Assembly: GCF_023518235.1 (NCBI RefSeq)
Contig: NZ_CP090423.1
Span: forward strand, 4,047,001 to 4,111,000
Length of the DNA: 64,000 nt
DNA from: Stenotrophomonas maltophilia
GTDB lineage: Bacteria; Pseudomonadota; Gammaproteobacteria; Xanthomonadales; Xanthomonadaceae
Direction of reading: 5' to 3'
Shown piece by piece: positions 49,910 through 58,942 of this stretch. The position numbers and the translations under genes are program-made. The notes beneath the pieces were generated by a model. The model saw only the letters and a list, made by a program, of their open reading frames with translations, searched no databases and was not told where the DNA came from. How positions within the stretch are numbered: the first letter of the stretch is position 1; each line of letters starts with the position of its first letter.

Positions 49910-51293
49910 TGCACGCGCTGCGAATGCCGCGCCGGGCTCGCTGCGACGCACGCTGCTGCTGTATCTGGGTGCGTTGCTGGCGGTGTTCGCGGTGGCACTG
50001 CTGTTCGCCGCACGCGATTACGGCCAGCGCGCGGCCAACCGCTCCTACGACCATCTGCTGGTGTCCTCGGCATTGTCCATCGCCGATTCGGTGGCGCTGG
50101 TCGATGGCCAATGGCAGGTCGATCTGCCGTACGCGGCGCTGGACCTGCTGGCGATGGCGCCGGAGGACCGCGTGTTCTATCGGGTGGCCGACAGCCGCGG
50201 CAACCTGATCACCGGCTACGGCGACCTGCCCGTGCCGTCGCGCCGGCCGGGCACGCAGCCGCAGCTGTTCGACGCTCCCTACAGTGGCGAGACCGTGCGC
50301 TTCGTGGTGGTCGGCCGCAGCTTCGCGGCGGCCTCGGCACAGGGCGAGGTGCAGGTGCAGGTGGGCCAGACCCGGCGTGCGCGCGAAGCGGTGGCGCAGG
50401 ACATGGTCAACCGTGCCCTGCTGTCGATCGGCGTGCTCTCCGGCCTGCTGCTGGCCCTGGTGGCGTTCGGCGTGCACCGCGCGTTCCGCCCGCTGGTGCG
50501 GGTGGAGCGCGAGCTGTCGCGGCGCGAACCGTCCGACCTGAAGCCGCTGGACGCCCGCGTGCCGCGCGAGATGGACCAGATGGTGGCGGCGCTGAACCGC
50601 TTCATGGAGCGGCTGTCCAGCAGCAACGAGACGTTGCGCGCCTTCATGGCCGAGGCTGCGCACCAGATGCGCACCCCGCTGGCCGCGCTGCGCGCGCAGG
50701 CGCAGCTGGCGCTGGACGATGATGATCCGGAGGACATGCGGCGCAGCCTGCAGGCGATCGAGCGCAACGCCACCCACATAAGCCGCCTGCTCAACCAGCT
50801 GCTCAGCGACGCCAGCGTGATCCACCGCTCGCATCTGCAGCGCTTCGCGGCGGTGGACCTGGCCGAGACCGTGCACCAGGCCCTGCATGAAGCCCTGCCA
50901 CAGGCCGGCCCGGCACCGCGCGTGCAGCTGGCGATGACCGCCGAACCGGTACAGGTGCATGGTGATGCGCTGCTGCTGCGTGAGGCGATCAAGAATCTGG
51001 TCGACAACGCGCTGAAGTACGGGGGTGACGGTCCCTTGCAGATCGCGCTGACCGTCGAGGGCGAGCAGGCGGTGCTGACCATTGCCGACCACGGCGCCGG
51101 TATCGCCGCCGCTGATGCCGGGCGCGTGTTCGAACGCTTCGCACGTGGCGAGGGGGCGCCCTCTGGGGGTGCCGGGCTGGGCCTGGCCATCGTCAAGCGC
51201 GTGGTTGACAGCCACGGCGGCCGCATCGATCTGAGCAACCGCCCGCAGGGCGGCCTGGTCGCCACCATCCGCCTGCCCCGGAGCAGTTCATGA
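49902..51293 (+). CDS. Sensor histidine kinase (TctE-like)
   Basis: A 463-aa kinase with TM segments at about residues 17-38 and 166-186 around a short periplasmic sensor domain (SDHLLVSSALSIADSVAL-like YDHLLVSSALSIADS, typical of TctE's N-terminal domain). HAMP follows, then the phospho-acceptor H in FMAEAAHQMRTPLAAL, N-box LREAIKNLVDNALKYGG, and G1/G2 boxes DHGAGI and GGAGLGLAIV. It pairs with the upstream regulator. Its stop overlaps the ATG of the binding-protein gene (ATGA), suggesting a three-component sensing unit. Confidence 0.92.
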   Translation: MVDARAANAAPGSLRRTLLLYLGALLAVFAVALLFAARDYGQRAANRSYDHLLVSSALSIADSVALVDGQWQVDLPYAALDLLAMAPEDRVFYRVADSRGNLITGYGDLPVPSRRPGTQPQLFDAPYSGETVRFVVVGRSFAAASAQGEVQVQVGQTRRAREAVAQDMVNRALLSIGVLSGLLLALVAFGVHRAFRPLVRVERELSRREPSDLKPLDARVPREMDQMVAALNRFMERLSSSNETLRAFMAEAAHQMRTPLAALRAQAQLALDDDDPEDMRRSLQAIERNATHISRLLNQLLSDASVIHRSHLQRFAAVDLAETVHQALHEALPQAGPAPRVQLAMTAEPVQVHGDALLLREAIKNLVDNALKYGGDGPLQIALTVEGEQAVLTIADHGAGIAAADAGRVFERFARGEGAPSGGAGLGLAIVKRVVDSHGGRIDLSNRPQGGLVATIRLPRSSS

Positions 51294-52345
51294 TCCGCCT
51301 GTTCACCGCTGCCGTTGCTCTGCTGCTGGCCCTGCCGGTGCTGGCCGCGCCTGGCGAGGTGCGCCGTTTTCCGGCACAGGGAAAGGCCACCGCGCAGCTG
51401 CGCATCCACGGCACCACCGACATCGAAGTGTTCGCGGTGGTGATCGCCGACTACCAGCGCCTGCACCCGGGCACCGAAGTGGTGTACGAGGACATCATCA
51501 CCCAGGACCTGTACGCGCGTTACCTGCATGACCGCGCCGGACCGGCCTCGCCTGACCTGCTGATCTCCAGCGGCATGGACCTGCAGACCAAGCTGGTCAA
51601 TGACGGCCACGCATTGCCGCACCGCTCGGCGCAGACCGCCGCGTTGCCGGCCTGGGCGCAGTGGCGCAACGAGGCCTTTGGCATCAGCTACGAGCCGGTG
51701 GTGATGGTCTACAACACACGCGCGCTGCCAGCGGCGAAGGTGCCGCATACGCGACGCCAGCTGCTCGACCGCCTGCGTGCCGAAGGCGCGCCGCTGCGCG
51801 GCCGGGTCGGCACCTATGACATCGAGCGCAGCAGCGTCGGCTACCTGCTGGCCACCCAGGACGCGCAGCGCGGCAGCATCGCCGGTGCGTTGCTGGGCGC
51901 GCTGGGTGACAACGACGTGGTGCGCGAGGAGCGCACCGGCGTGCTGCTGGACAAGGTGGCCAGCGGACAGCTGTCGCTGGTCTACAACGTGCTCGGTTCC
52001 TACGCGCAGGCGCGCATCGAGGCGGGTGCTCCGCTGGGCATTGTGGAGCCCGAGGACTACACGCTGGTGGTGCTGCGTACCGCAGTGATTCCACGCACCG
52101 GCCCACACCCGGAAGAAGCCCGGCGCTTCCTCGACTACCTGCTGTCGCCACGCGGCCAGCAGGTGCTGTCACGCGAGGCACGGCTGATGCCGATTGTGAC
52201 CGGCAACGCGCGCGCCGACGATGCCCCCGGGCGCAGCCGCCGCCCGATCCAGCTCGGCCCCGGCCTGCTGGTGTACCTGGACGCGCTCAAGCGCCGCCAG
52301 TTCCTCGACGCCTGGCGCAGCAGCGTGGAGCCGGCAGGGCGCTGA
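51290..52345 (+). CDS. Periplasmic substrate-binding protein, third gene of the sensor operon
   Basis: A 351-aa exported solute-binding protein with a signal peptide (cut near VLAAPG). It is ABC-type in fold: LRIHGTTDIEVFAVVIADYQRLHPG, YEDIITQDLYARYL, SGMDLQTKLVNDG, VVMVYNTRALP and RRFLDYLLSPRGQQVLS are typical of iron/thiamine/putrescine-type binding proteins. No permease or ATPase is encoded here. It overlaps the kinase gene by 4 bp, so it probably presents ligand to the kinase rather than to a transporter. The ligand is presumably an organic acid. Confidence 0.87.
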   Translation: MIRLFTAAVALLLALPVLAAPGEVRRFPAQGKATAQLRIHGTTDIEVFAVVIADYQRLHPGTEVVYEDIITQDLYARYLHDRAGPASPDLLISSGMDLQTKLVNDGHALPHRSAQTAALPAWAQWRNEAFGISYEPVVMVYNTRALPAAKVPHTRRQLLDRLRAEGAPLRGRVGTYDIERSSVGYLLATQDAQRGSIAGALLGALGDNDVVREERTGVLLDKVASGQLSLVYNVLGSYAQARIEAGAPLGIVEPEDYTLVVLRTAVIPRTGPHPEEARRFLDYLLSPRGQQVLSREARLMPIVTGNARADDAPGRSRRPIQLGPGLLVYLDALKRRQFLDAWRSSVEPAGR

Positions 52346-52352
52346 TGTGCTG

Positions 52353-52374
52353 GTAGCGCCGGGCCATGCCCGGC
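52353..52374 (+). repeat. SMAG hairpin
   Basis: GTAGCGCCGGGCCATGCCCGG-CG, 8 bp after the binding-protein stop and just upstream of the LuxR-type regulator promoter. Confidence 0.8.
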
Positions 52375-52393
52375 GGATGCGGTTTGCTGCCCG

Positions 52394-52399
52394 TACAAT
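52394..52399 (+). promoter_or_regulatory. Candidate -10 box giving a leaderless mRNA for the LuxR-type regulator
   Basis: TACAAT ends 6 nt before the ATG at 52406. The SMAG hairpin occupies the -35 region. Confidence 0.45.
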
Positions 52400-52405
52400 G
52401 GCGGC

Positions 52406-53053
52406 ATGAGCGAATACACCATCCTGATTGCCGATGACCATCCGCTGCTGCGTTCGGCGGTGGTGCAGTCCCTGCGGCAGAGCCTGCCGCTGGCGCAGGT
52501 GCGTGAGGTGGCCAGTGCCGAAGCGCTGGCCGCAGCGCTGGATGCACACCCGGACGTGGACCTGGTGCTGCTCGACCTGACCATGCCCGGTGCACACGGT
52601 TTTTCCGCACTGCTGCACGTGCGCGGTTCGCATCCGGACATCCCGGTGGTGATCCTCTCCTCCAACGATCATCCACGGGTGATCCGCCGCGCGCAGCAGT
52701 TCGGCGCCGCCGGTTTCATCCCGAAATCGGCCCCGGCCGAGACCATCGGCGAGGCGGTGCAGGCGGTGCTCGACGGCGGCCTGTGGTTCCCGGCGATGGC
52801 GGCCGAGCGTTCCGAGGCCGATGCGCTGCTGGCCAGCCGCCTGGCGCAGCTGACCCCGCAGCAGTTCCGCGTGCTGCTGTGCCTGGCCGATGGCCTGCTC
52901 AACAAGCAGATCGCCTACGAGCTTGGCCTGGCCGAGAACACGGTGAAGGTGCACGTCACCGCGATCCTGAAGAAGCTCGAGTGCCACAGCCGCACCCAGG
53001 CGGCCGTGCTGGTGAAGGCGCTGGAGCCGGAAGGGGATGCGGGTGGGATCTGA
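52406..53053 (+). CDS. LuxR/NarL-type response regulator
   Basis: A 215-aa regulator with a receiver domain (residues 1-120; ILIADDHPLL, phosphorylation Asp in LVLLDLTMPG, and PKSAPAET) and a GerE-type HTH (about 150-205; LTPQQFRVLLCLADGLLNKQIAYEL, AENTVKVHVTAILKKL). It belongs to the AgmR/ErdR-like group that partners large hybrid kinases in acetate, alcohol or C4-acid utilisation. The cognate kinase is probably the convergent hybrid sensor immediately downstream. Its TGA lies in a GATCTGACCCC motif of the GGGGTCAG repeat family. Confidence 0.9.
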   Translation: MSEYTILIADDHPLLRSAVVQSLRQSLPLAQVREVASAEALAAALDAHPDVDLVLLDLTMPGAHGFSALLHVRGSHPDIPVVILSSNDHPRVIRRAQQFGAAGFIPKSAPAETIGEAVQAVLDGGLWFPAMAAERSEADALLASRLAQLTPQQFRVLLCLADGLLNKQIAYELGLAENTVKVHVTAILKKLECHSRTQAAVLVKALEPEGDAGGI

Positions 53054-53071
53054 CCCCACACTGCTGCTTTT

Positions 53072-53161
53072 GTAGCGTCGAGCTTGCTCGACTGGGCTGG
53101 CAACAGCAGTCGAGCAAGCTCGACGCTACCTGGCATGGCAGTCGAGCAAGCTCGACTCTAC
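53072..53161. repeat. Three SMAG units between convergent regulator and kinase genes
   Basis: GTAGCGTCGAGC-TT-GCTCGACT (53072 on), AGTCGAGCAAGCTCGACGCTAC (53108-53129, quoted as AGTCGAGC-AA-GCTCGACG-CTAC) and AGTCGAGC-AA-GCTCGACT-CTAC (53140-53161). The last unit provides the TAG stop of the kinase gene. Confidence 0.85.
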
Positions 53162-55806
53162 CCCCGATGCCGCAACAAAACCTGCGTCATCAATGCCCGC
53201 AGCGCCGGCGGTCGCACGGGCTTGAGCAGAAAGCCCCAGCCGTTCTCGGCGGCGTGCGCCTTCAGCGCCTCATCGCGTTCGGCGGTCACCAGGATCACCG
53301 GCGGCCGTGCCTTCCACAGCGTGCACAGCGCCTCGTACAGGTCCGGACCGTGCCATTGCCCCATGCGCACGTCCAGCAGCAGCAACTGCGGAACGTTCAA
53401 TGCACTGGCGATCTCAAGTGCCCCCTGCGGCCCATCGGCAAGTTCCACATTGCAGCCCCAGCGTTCCAGCAGCGCACGGGTCGCCGCGCAGACGTGGGGG
53501 TCATCGTCGATGCTCCACACCCGACACTGGCGCAGTGGGCTGTCATCAGACGGCTCGGTCACGATGACTGGCGCCGCCGGCGGTGCAATCACATCGTCGG
53601 CGTGCCCCAGTGTCACGCTCACCGCGAACACGCTGCCCTTGCCCAGCGTGGAACGCAGGTTGATGCGGTGACCGAGCAGGCGACCGATGCGTTCGACAAT
53701 GGCCAGTCCCAGGCCGGCGCCGCGTTCCTGCTCCACGCCATCGTTCAGGCGGCGGAACTCTTCGAAGATCTCACCCTGCAGGCTTTCCGGAATGCCTGGG
53801 CCCTGGTCATGCACCTCGATGCGCAGCTGGTCGCCTGCCCGCCGGCAGCCGATCAGCACGCGCCCACGCGGGGTGTAGCGCAGCGCGTTGGACAGGAAAT
53901 TCTGCAGGATGCGCCGCAGCAGGGCCTCGTCGCTGACCACCACCGCGCGCGTATCCACCCAGTGAAGTTGCAGGCCACGGCTCTGCGCGGCGATGCCGAA
54001 CTCACGGGCCAGGGTTTCCAGCAGAGGCGAAATCGCAAAGGCGCGCACGCGGATCTGCAGCGATCCTGACTCCAGCCGCGAGATATCCAGCAGGCTGTTG
54101 AGGATCGCATCCTGCGCCGCCAACGCCGCGTCGATATGGTCGGCGGTCTGCTGCTGTGCCGGGTCACTCAGTTTGCCGCGCAGCACCGAGACGAACATGC
54201 GCGCGGCGTTGAGCGGCTGCAGCAGGTCGTGCACCGCCGAAGCGACGAAGCGGGTCTTGTAGCGGTTGGCCTGTTCGGCCTCGCGGCGCGCCTCATCCAG
54301 ATCATGGGTACGCTCGGCGATGCGGTGCTCCAGCGCGTCGGCCAGCGAGCGCAGTTCGCGCGCGGCGTTCTTGTAGCTGGTGATGTCGGCATAGCTGGTG
54401 ACGAAGCCGCCGTCGGGCAGCGGGTTGCCGCGGATCTCCAGCACCGTGCCGTCGTCTTTCTCGCTCTCGCGCATATGTGGACGGCCACTGCGCAGGTGGT
54501 TGAGGCGGCGTTCGATGGCCTCATCGACCGGGCCGGGCCCAAGCAGGCCGCGGCGGGCATTGAAACGGAACAGTTCCTCGATCGGACGGCCGACGCGCAC
54601 CAGGTCTGGCGGGAACCGGAACAGTTCCAGATAGCGTGCATTCCATGCCACCAGCCGCAGTTCGCGGTCGATCACCACCACGCCCTGCGGCAGGTGCGCC
54701 AGGCTGCGGCTGAGCCCGCTGTCGGCATCGGTAGCGGCCTGCAGCAGGCCATCCTGTGCGGTGCGCAGTTCCTGTGCGTGCTGCTTGAGCAGGGTTTCCA
54801 GCTCGCGGCGGCTGCGCAGGCGATGCTTGGCCAGGCGCCGGCGCTGTTGCACGAACAACACTAGGAAGCCCAGCGCCAGCCACGCCGCGCCCCCGGTGAC
54901 GGCGGCGGCCCGGCCGGCGCTGCTGGCGGCGCTGGCGTCGTGCAGCAGGTGCAGGTTCCAGCCTTCGGCCGGCAGCACCAGGGTCTGCCACAGCATCGGC
55001 TGCGGCAATGCGGGGTCGAGCAGGCGCACCATGCGTCCGCCGTCGGCCAGCACGTCTTCGGTACGCGCGCGCAATGGCTGCAGGGCGCGATCGGCGTACT
55101 GGCGGGCGTCGAGCATCTCGCGGCGCTCATCGGCACCCAGCGGCCGCAGCAGCCGGTAACGCCAGGCATCGCGGTTGGCCAGGAACACCACGTCATGGTC
55201 ATCGCTGGCCAGCACCACATCCGGGCTGCTCAGCCATTCCTGCTCCAGCGCCGACAGTTCGACCTTGATCACCACCACGCCCAGGCGCTGGCCGTCTTCC
55301 TCGATGGCCTGCGACAGGTAGTAGCCCGGCACGCCGGTGGTCATGCCGATGCCATAGAAGCGGCCACGGCCCAGGGCCAGGGCTTGGCGATAATAGGGCC
55401 GGTAGCTGTAGTTCTCGCCGACATTGGTGGTCGGCTGGTCCCAGTTGCTGGCCGCCACCGCCACGCCGTCGTGGCCGACCAGGGTCAGGGTGGAAGCACG
55501 GGTGACTTCGTTGGCACGTTGCAGCTTGAGGTTCAGCCGCTGCCGTTCGGCAGGCGAGGGCGGCACGCGCAGGGCGTGCAACAGGTCCGGGTCAAGCGCC
55601 AACACCTGCGGCAGCGTGCCGAAGCAGTCGATGCGTTGCTGCAGGCCCTGGCCATACAGCTGCAGTTGGCGTTGCACCTGGCTGCTTTCGTCGCCCAGCG
55701 CGCGGCGCCAGGCGTAGTGACCGGCCGCAACCGCGCACAACACGGTGCCACCGACCATCACCAGCAGGGTCAGCAACAGCATCCGGTGGCGGCTCAGCCA
55801 ATACAT
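53158..55806 (-). CDS. Hybrid sensor histidine kinase with DctB-like periplasmic domain
   Basis: An 882-aa protein. Two TM segments (about residues 8-29 and 298-320) flank a periplasmic dCache-type domain resembling DctB (NWDQPTTNVGENYSYRPYY, YLSQAIEEDGQRLGVVVIK). A PAS domain (about 365-480), HisKA (His in SAVHDLLQPLNAAR), HATPase (ILQNFLSNALRYTP, HDQGPGIPE, GAGLGLAIVERIG) and a C-terminal receiver (Asp in LLLLDVRMGQ) follow. The DctB-like domain points to sensing of C4-dicarboxylates. It is convergent with the LuxR-type regulator and co-directional with the adjoining porin; the dctA gene lies just beyond. The stop codon lies in a SMAG end. Confidence 0.9.
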   Translation of the reverse strand: MYWLSRHRMLLLTLLVMVGGTVLCAVAAGHYAWRRALGDESSQVQRQLQLYGQGLQQRIDCFGTLPQVLALDPDLLHALRVPPSPAERQRLNLKLQRANEVTRASTLTLVGHDGVAVAASNWDQPTTNVGENYSYRPYYRQALALGRGRFYGIGMTTGVPGYYLSQAIEEDGQRLGVVVIKVELSALEQEWLSSPDVVLASDDHDVVFLANRDAWRYRLLRPLGADERREMLDARQYADRALQPLRARTEDVLADGGRMVRLLDPALPQPMLWQTLVLPAEGWNLHLLHDASAASSAGRAAAVTGGAAWLALGFLVLFVQQRRRLAKHRLRSRRELETLLKQHAQELRTAQDGLLQAATDADSGLSRSLAHLPQGVVVIDRELRLVAWNARYLELFRFPPDLVRVGRPIEELFRFNARRGLLGPGPVDEAIERRLNHLRSGRPHMRESEKDDGTVLEIRGNPLPDGGFVTSYADITSYKNAARELRSLADALEHRIAERTHDLDEARREAEQANRYKTRFVASAVHDLLQPLNAARMFVSVLRGKLSDPAQQQTADHIDAALAAQDAILNSLLDISRLESGSLQIRVRAFAISPLLETLAREFGIAAQSRGLQLHWVDTRAVVVSDEALLRRILQNFLSNALRYTPRGRVLIGCRRAGDQLRIEVHDQGPGIPESLQGEIFEEFRRLNDGVEQERGAGLGLAIVERIGRLLGHRINLRSTLGKGSVFAVSVTLGHADDVIAPPAAPVIVTEPSDDSPLRQCRVWSIDDDPHVCAATRALLERWGCNVELADGPQGALEIASALNVPQLLLLDVRMGQWHGPDLYEALCTLWKARPPVILVTAERDEALKAHAAENGWGFLLKPVRPPALRALMTQVLLRHRG

Positions 55807-55825
55807 GGCGGCAGTCTACGCAGGG

Positions 55826-55854
55826 CCGGCGGGCGTGGCGTGCACGCCCGCCGG
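55826..55854. repeat. Hairpin between kinase start and porin stop
   Basis: CCGGCGGGCGT-GGCGTGC-ACGCCCGCCGG: an 11-bp stem immediately upstream of the kinase gene and downstream of the porin stop. It may terminate the porin transcript on the minus strand. Confidence 0.6.
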
Positions 55855-55872
55855 GATCTGACGTGGAAGGGG

Positions 55873-57039
55873 TCAGAAGTGCATCTGCGCGCGCAGTTCG
55901 AAGATTTCCGGCGTGCTGTGCACGCCACGACGGCTGGCGTCGACCTTCACGTAGTTGGCCTGGAACTTGAAGTGGCTGGTCAGGTACCAGTTGGCGCCGA
56001 TGGTCAGGTCGTGCTGGCGGCCGCCCAGGATGCTGCCATCGTCCAGGTCCAGACGGCTGTAGCGGGCCAGCAGTTCCACTGCGCCGTAATCGTGGGCGGG
56101 CTTGATGTTGGCCACCGCGCCGGCGTTGTACGGGCGCGATTCGCCGGTCAGCACCCAGCTGGCCATCGCGTACTGGCCGCTGCCGGTGTAGTCGGGCAGG
56201 CCCTTGCGGGTGACGGTGGCCTGCAGGGCTTCGGCCTGCAGCGAGAACGGGCCGCGGATCCAGATGCCTTCCAGGCCGGTACGACGGATCTGGTCGGCGG
56301 TGACCAGTGCGCCGGAATCGACGTAGCGGATGTCGGTCAGTCCGGCTTCCGGGCGTGCACGCAGGCGCGCGCTGGCCTCGTGGTGCACGTCACGGCCATC
56401 GCTGTAGCCGCGCGGGTTTTCCTGCGAGTAGGCCACGCCCAGGTGAATCACATCACCCGGTGCCTTCACCGGCGTCCACACCGCACGTACCGCCTGGGTG
56501 GTGCCGGGGTTGTCGCCCTGCAGATCCTTGCCGCCATAGGCGCCGGCCTGCAGCAGGTACTGCGGGCGTTCCAGCACCCATTCCACACCGGTGCGGCGGC
56601 CGGCGTAGAACGCCTGCACCGGCAGCGCGGTTTCCAGGAAGCTGCCGGCGCGCGAAGAGGTATTCGCGTCCAGGCCGACCGGGGTCTTCATGTAGCCGAA
56701 GCGGAAGCGGCCGACGTCACGGCCGAAGAAGGCCTTGCTCTCCAAGCGCACGAACACGTCCAGCCAGGTGTCGGCCTGGAAGTCGTAGTACACCATCGCG
56801 TCATACACGCCCTTCTTCTTCAGCGTCGCGCCGAATTCCTTGCGGCGCACGGCGTCGTCGTCCTCAAGGCCGCTGGCCGAGGAGAAATCGTTGTAGTCGT
56901 AGGCGATGTTGGCGGTGGCCGCCAGCTCGGTGCCGTCGCCGAAGGTGTACTTGGTCGGCCAGTTGTCGAAATCCGCAGCCGAAGCGAAGGCGGGAAGGGC
57001 GGCCAGGGACAGGGCCAGCAAGGTGGGAATCGGGCGCAT
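55873..57039 (-). CDS. OprO/OprP family porin (C4-dicarboxylate module)
   Basis: A 388-aa outer-membrane barrel of the O/P porin family with a signal peptide (cut near ASAADF). FRFGYMKTPVGLDANTSS, AFYAGRRTGVEWVLER and the C-terminal ELRAQMHF are family signatures. It is homologous in layout to the porin at 47804-48979 (shared WVLTGESRPYN/WFVTGESRAYD block and NWYL near the end). It is divergent from dctA, so it probably supplies dicarboxylates to DctA. The ATG at 57039 starts the signal peptide. The TGA stop lies in a CTGACCCC motif. Confidence 0.87.
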   Translation of the reverse strand: MRPIPTLLALSLAALPAFASAADFDNWPTKYTFGDGTELAATANIAYDYNDFSSASGLEDDDAVRRKEFGATLKKKGVYDAMVYYDFQADTWLDVFVRLESKAFFGRDVGRFRFGYMKTPVGLDANTSSRAGSFLETALPVQAFYAGRRTGVEWVLERPQYLLQAGAYGGKDLQGDNPGTTQAVRAVWTPVKAPGDVIHLGVAYSQENPRGYSDGRDVHHEASARLRARPEAGLTDIRYVDSGALVTADQIRRTGLEGIWIRGPFSLQAEALQATVTRKGLPDYTGSGQYAMASWVLTGESRPYNAGAVANIKPAHDYGAVELLARYSRLDLDDGSILGGRQHDLTIGANWYLTSHFKFQANYVKVDASRRGVHSTPEIFELRAQMHF

Positions 57040-57368
57040 GTTGGGTGCGGCTCTCTCAGATTGCGTGTGGACAGGACAACAACGGCCGCAAGGGCCAGAA
57101 CTTTCGCGAAGACATGCCCGGCCGTTCAGCACGGGCCACCGGTCTCCCCGGGAGCGGCGGTGCGGCGCCAGTGTAGGCATCACTGCCAGCTGAACCGGGG
57201 GGCTAGTACCAATAGGTTATCTGCGCCGGCGTGCCCGGCGCGTACAAAGGCGTCCATTGGTCGCACCCTGCGCGTGCTGCGCAGGGCCTGCGAGCAGTTT
57301 CCACGGTAACGGTTCCCGTGCAGTCCCGGGCCCGTACGTGCCTGAAAACGCCCCTTCCGGAGTCCGCC
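57040..57368. promoter_or_regulatory. Divergent porin/dctA regulatory region (329 bp)
   Basis: No gene is supported here. It contains an AT-rich patch, CTAGTACCAATAGGTTATCT (57203-57222), the best promoter-like segment, and a perfect 8-bp hairpin CCCTGCGC-GTGCT-GCGCAGGG (57266-57286) that would lie in the dctA leader. I looked for a -24/-12 (sigma-54) site, as found for rhizobial dctA, and found none convincing. Confidence 0.5.
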
Positions 57369-58712
57369 ATGCACATCCCGACCGCAGCACCGGCGCCTGT
57401 CAAGCCGTTGCCGATCTACCGCCAGCTGTATTTCCAGGTGATCGTGGCGATCGTCCTGGGCGCCATCCTCGGCCACTACGAGCCGCTGATCGGCGAGAAG
57501 ATGAAGCCGCTCGGCGATGCGTTCATCAACCTGGTGAAGATGATCATCGCCCCGGTGATCTTCCTGACCATCGTCACCGGCATCGCCAGCATGACCCACC
57601 TGCGCACGGTGGGCCGGGTGTTCGCCAAGGCGATGGCCTACTTCCTGTTCTTCTCCACGCTGGCACTGATCGTCGGCATGATCGTGGCGCACGTGGTGCA
57701 GCCCGGCGCCGGCATGAACATCAACCCGGCCGAGCTGGACCAGACCGCGGTGCACAGCTACGTCGAGAAGTCGCACGACCTGACCCTGGTCGGCTTCCTG
57801 ATGGACATCATCCCGAAGACGCTGCTCAGCGCCTTCGTCGACGGCAACATCCTGCAGGTGCTGTTCGTGGCCGTGCTGTTTGGCATCGCACTGGCGATGG
57901 TGGGCGAGAAGGGCAAGCCGGTGCTGAACTTTCTGGAGGCGCTGGTCGCCCCGGTGTTCAAGCTGGTGCACATCCTGATGAAGGCCGCCCCGATCGGTGC
58001 CTTCGGCGCGATCGCCTTCACCATCGGCAAGTACGGTGTCGGCTCGCTGATCAACCTGGCCTGGCTGGTCGGCTCGTTCTACCTCACCGCCTTCCTGTTC
58101 GTGGCGGTCATCCTGGGCCTGGTCTGCCGTCTGTGCGGGTTCTCGGTGTTCAAGCTGGCGCGCTACCTGAAGGCCGAGCTGCTGCTGGTGCTGGGCACGT
58201 CGTCGTCGGAGTCGGCGCTGCCGTCGCTGATGGAGAAGATGGAACGCGCTGGCTGCAGCAAGTCGGTCGTGGGCCTGGTGGTCCCGACGGGCTATTCGTT
58301 CAACCTGGACGGCACCAACATCTACATGACCCTGGCCGCGCTGTTCATCGCCCAGGCCACCAACACCGAACTGACCCTGGGCCACCAGATCGCCCTGCTG
58401 TTGGTGGCCATGCTCAGCTCCAAGGGTGCGGCCGGCGTCACCGGCGCTGGTTTCATCACCCTGGCCGCCACCCTGGCCGTGGTGCCGGAGGTGCCGGTGG
58501 CCGGCATGGCGCTGATCCTGGGCGTGGACCGCTTCATGAGCGAATGCCGCTCGCTGACCAACTTCATCGGCAATGCCGTGGCCACCGTGGTGGTCTCGCG
58601 CTGGGAAGGCGCGCTGGACCGCAACCGCCTGCAGCTGGCGCTGGACGGTCGCGAAAGCGAGCTGCCGCCGCCGGTGGACGCACTGCCCGAGGCGCTGCCG
58701 GCCAAGGGCTGA
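57369..58712 (+). CDS. dctA: C4-dicarboxylate transporter DctA
   Basis: A 447-aa DAACS-family symporter for succinate, fumarate and malate in the inner membrane. Signatures are [21 protein letters not shown] at the start (split as [13 protein letters not shown] and VLGAILGH), [39 protein letters not shown] (serine-rich hairpin loop), [19 protein letters not shown] and [20 protein letters not shown] [12 protein letters not shown]. The ATG at 57369 gives the family's standard length. It is divergent from the O/P porin and close to a DctB-like kinase. Confidence 0.96.
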   Translation: MHIPTAAPAPVKPLPIYRQLYFQVIVAIVLGAILGHYEPLIGEKMKPLGDAFINLVKMIIAPVIFLTIVTGIASMTHLRTVGRVFAKAMAYFLFFSTLALIVGMIVAHVVQPGAGMNINPAELDQTAVHSYVEKSHDLTLVGFLMDIIPKTLLSAFVDGNILQVLFVAVLFGIALAMVGEKGKPVLNFLEALVAPVFKLVHILMKAAPIGAFGAIAFTIGKYGVGSLINLAWLVGSFYLTAFLFVAVILGLVCRLCGFSVFKLARYLKAELLLVLGTSSSESALPSLMEKMERAGCSKSVVGLVVPTGYSFNLDGTNIYMTLAALFIAQATNTELTLGHQIALLLVAMLSSKGAAGVTGAGFITLAATLAVVPEVPVAGMALILGVDRFMSECRSLTNFIGNAVATVVVSRWEGALDRNRLQLALDGRESELPPPVDALPEALPAKG

Positions 58713-58727
58713 CCCAGGTGTGTGGTA

Positions 58728-58764
58728 CCGCGGGGCCGATCACAATAGTGGTGCGGCCCCGCGG
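58728..58764 (+). terminator. GC-rich stem-loop after dctA
   Basis: CCGCGGGGCCG...CGGCCCCGCGG: an 11-bp perfect stem with a 15-nt loop, 15 bp after the dctA stop. It is followed only by CGTTTC, so termination may be weak. Confidence 0.65.
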
Positions 58765-58942
58765 CGTTTCAGGGCGTCCCCGGGTTGTCATGGGAGGCGC
58801 CGAAGCTGGTATCCCGGTACCGTCGCATACGGCACGGAATTGTGCGGTCGCAGCATGGCTGCGACAGGATAGCGACAGGTCCGGACGCTCCAACGGGGGT
58901 ATCATCCCCTGTCCCTTCTGCCCATTCATGTAACCCACATCG

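Noticed and set aside
53072..53161. Three regularly placed repeats considered as a CRISPR array
   Set aside because: Units are palindromic SMAG hairpins in mixed orientation with very short, unequal gaps; no spacer-sized unique sequences and no cas genes.
57187..57368. Sigma-54 (-24/-12) promoter for dctA
   Set aside because: The best GG...GC pair (near 57257) has wrong spacing; no TGGCAC-N5-TTGC match found by eye.
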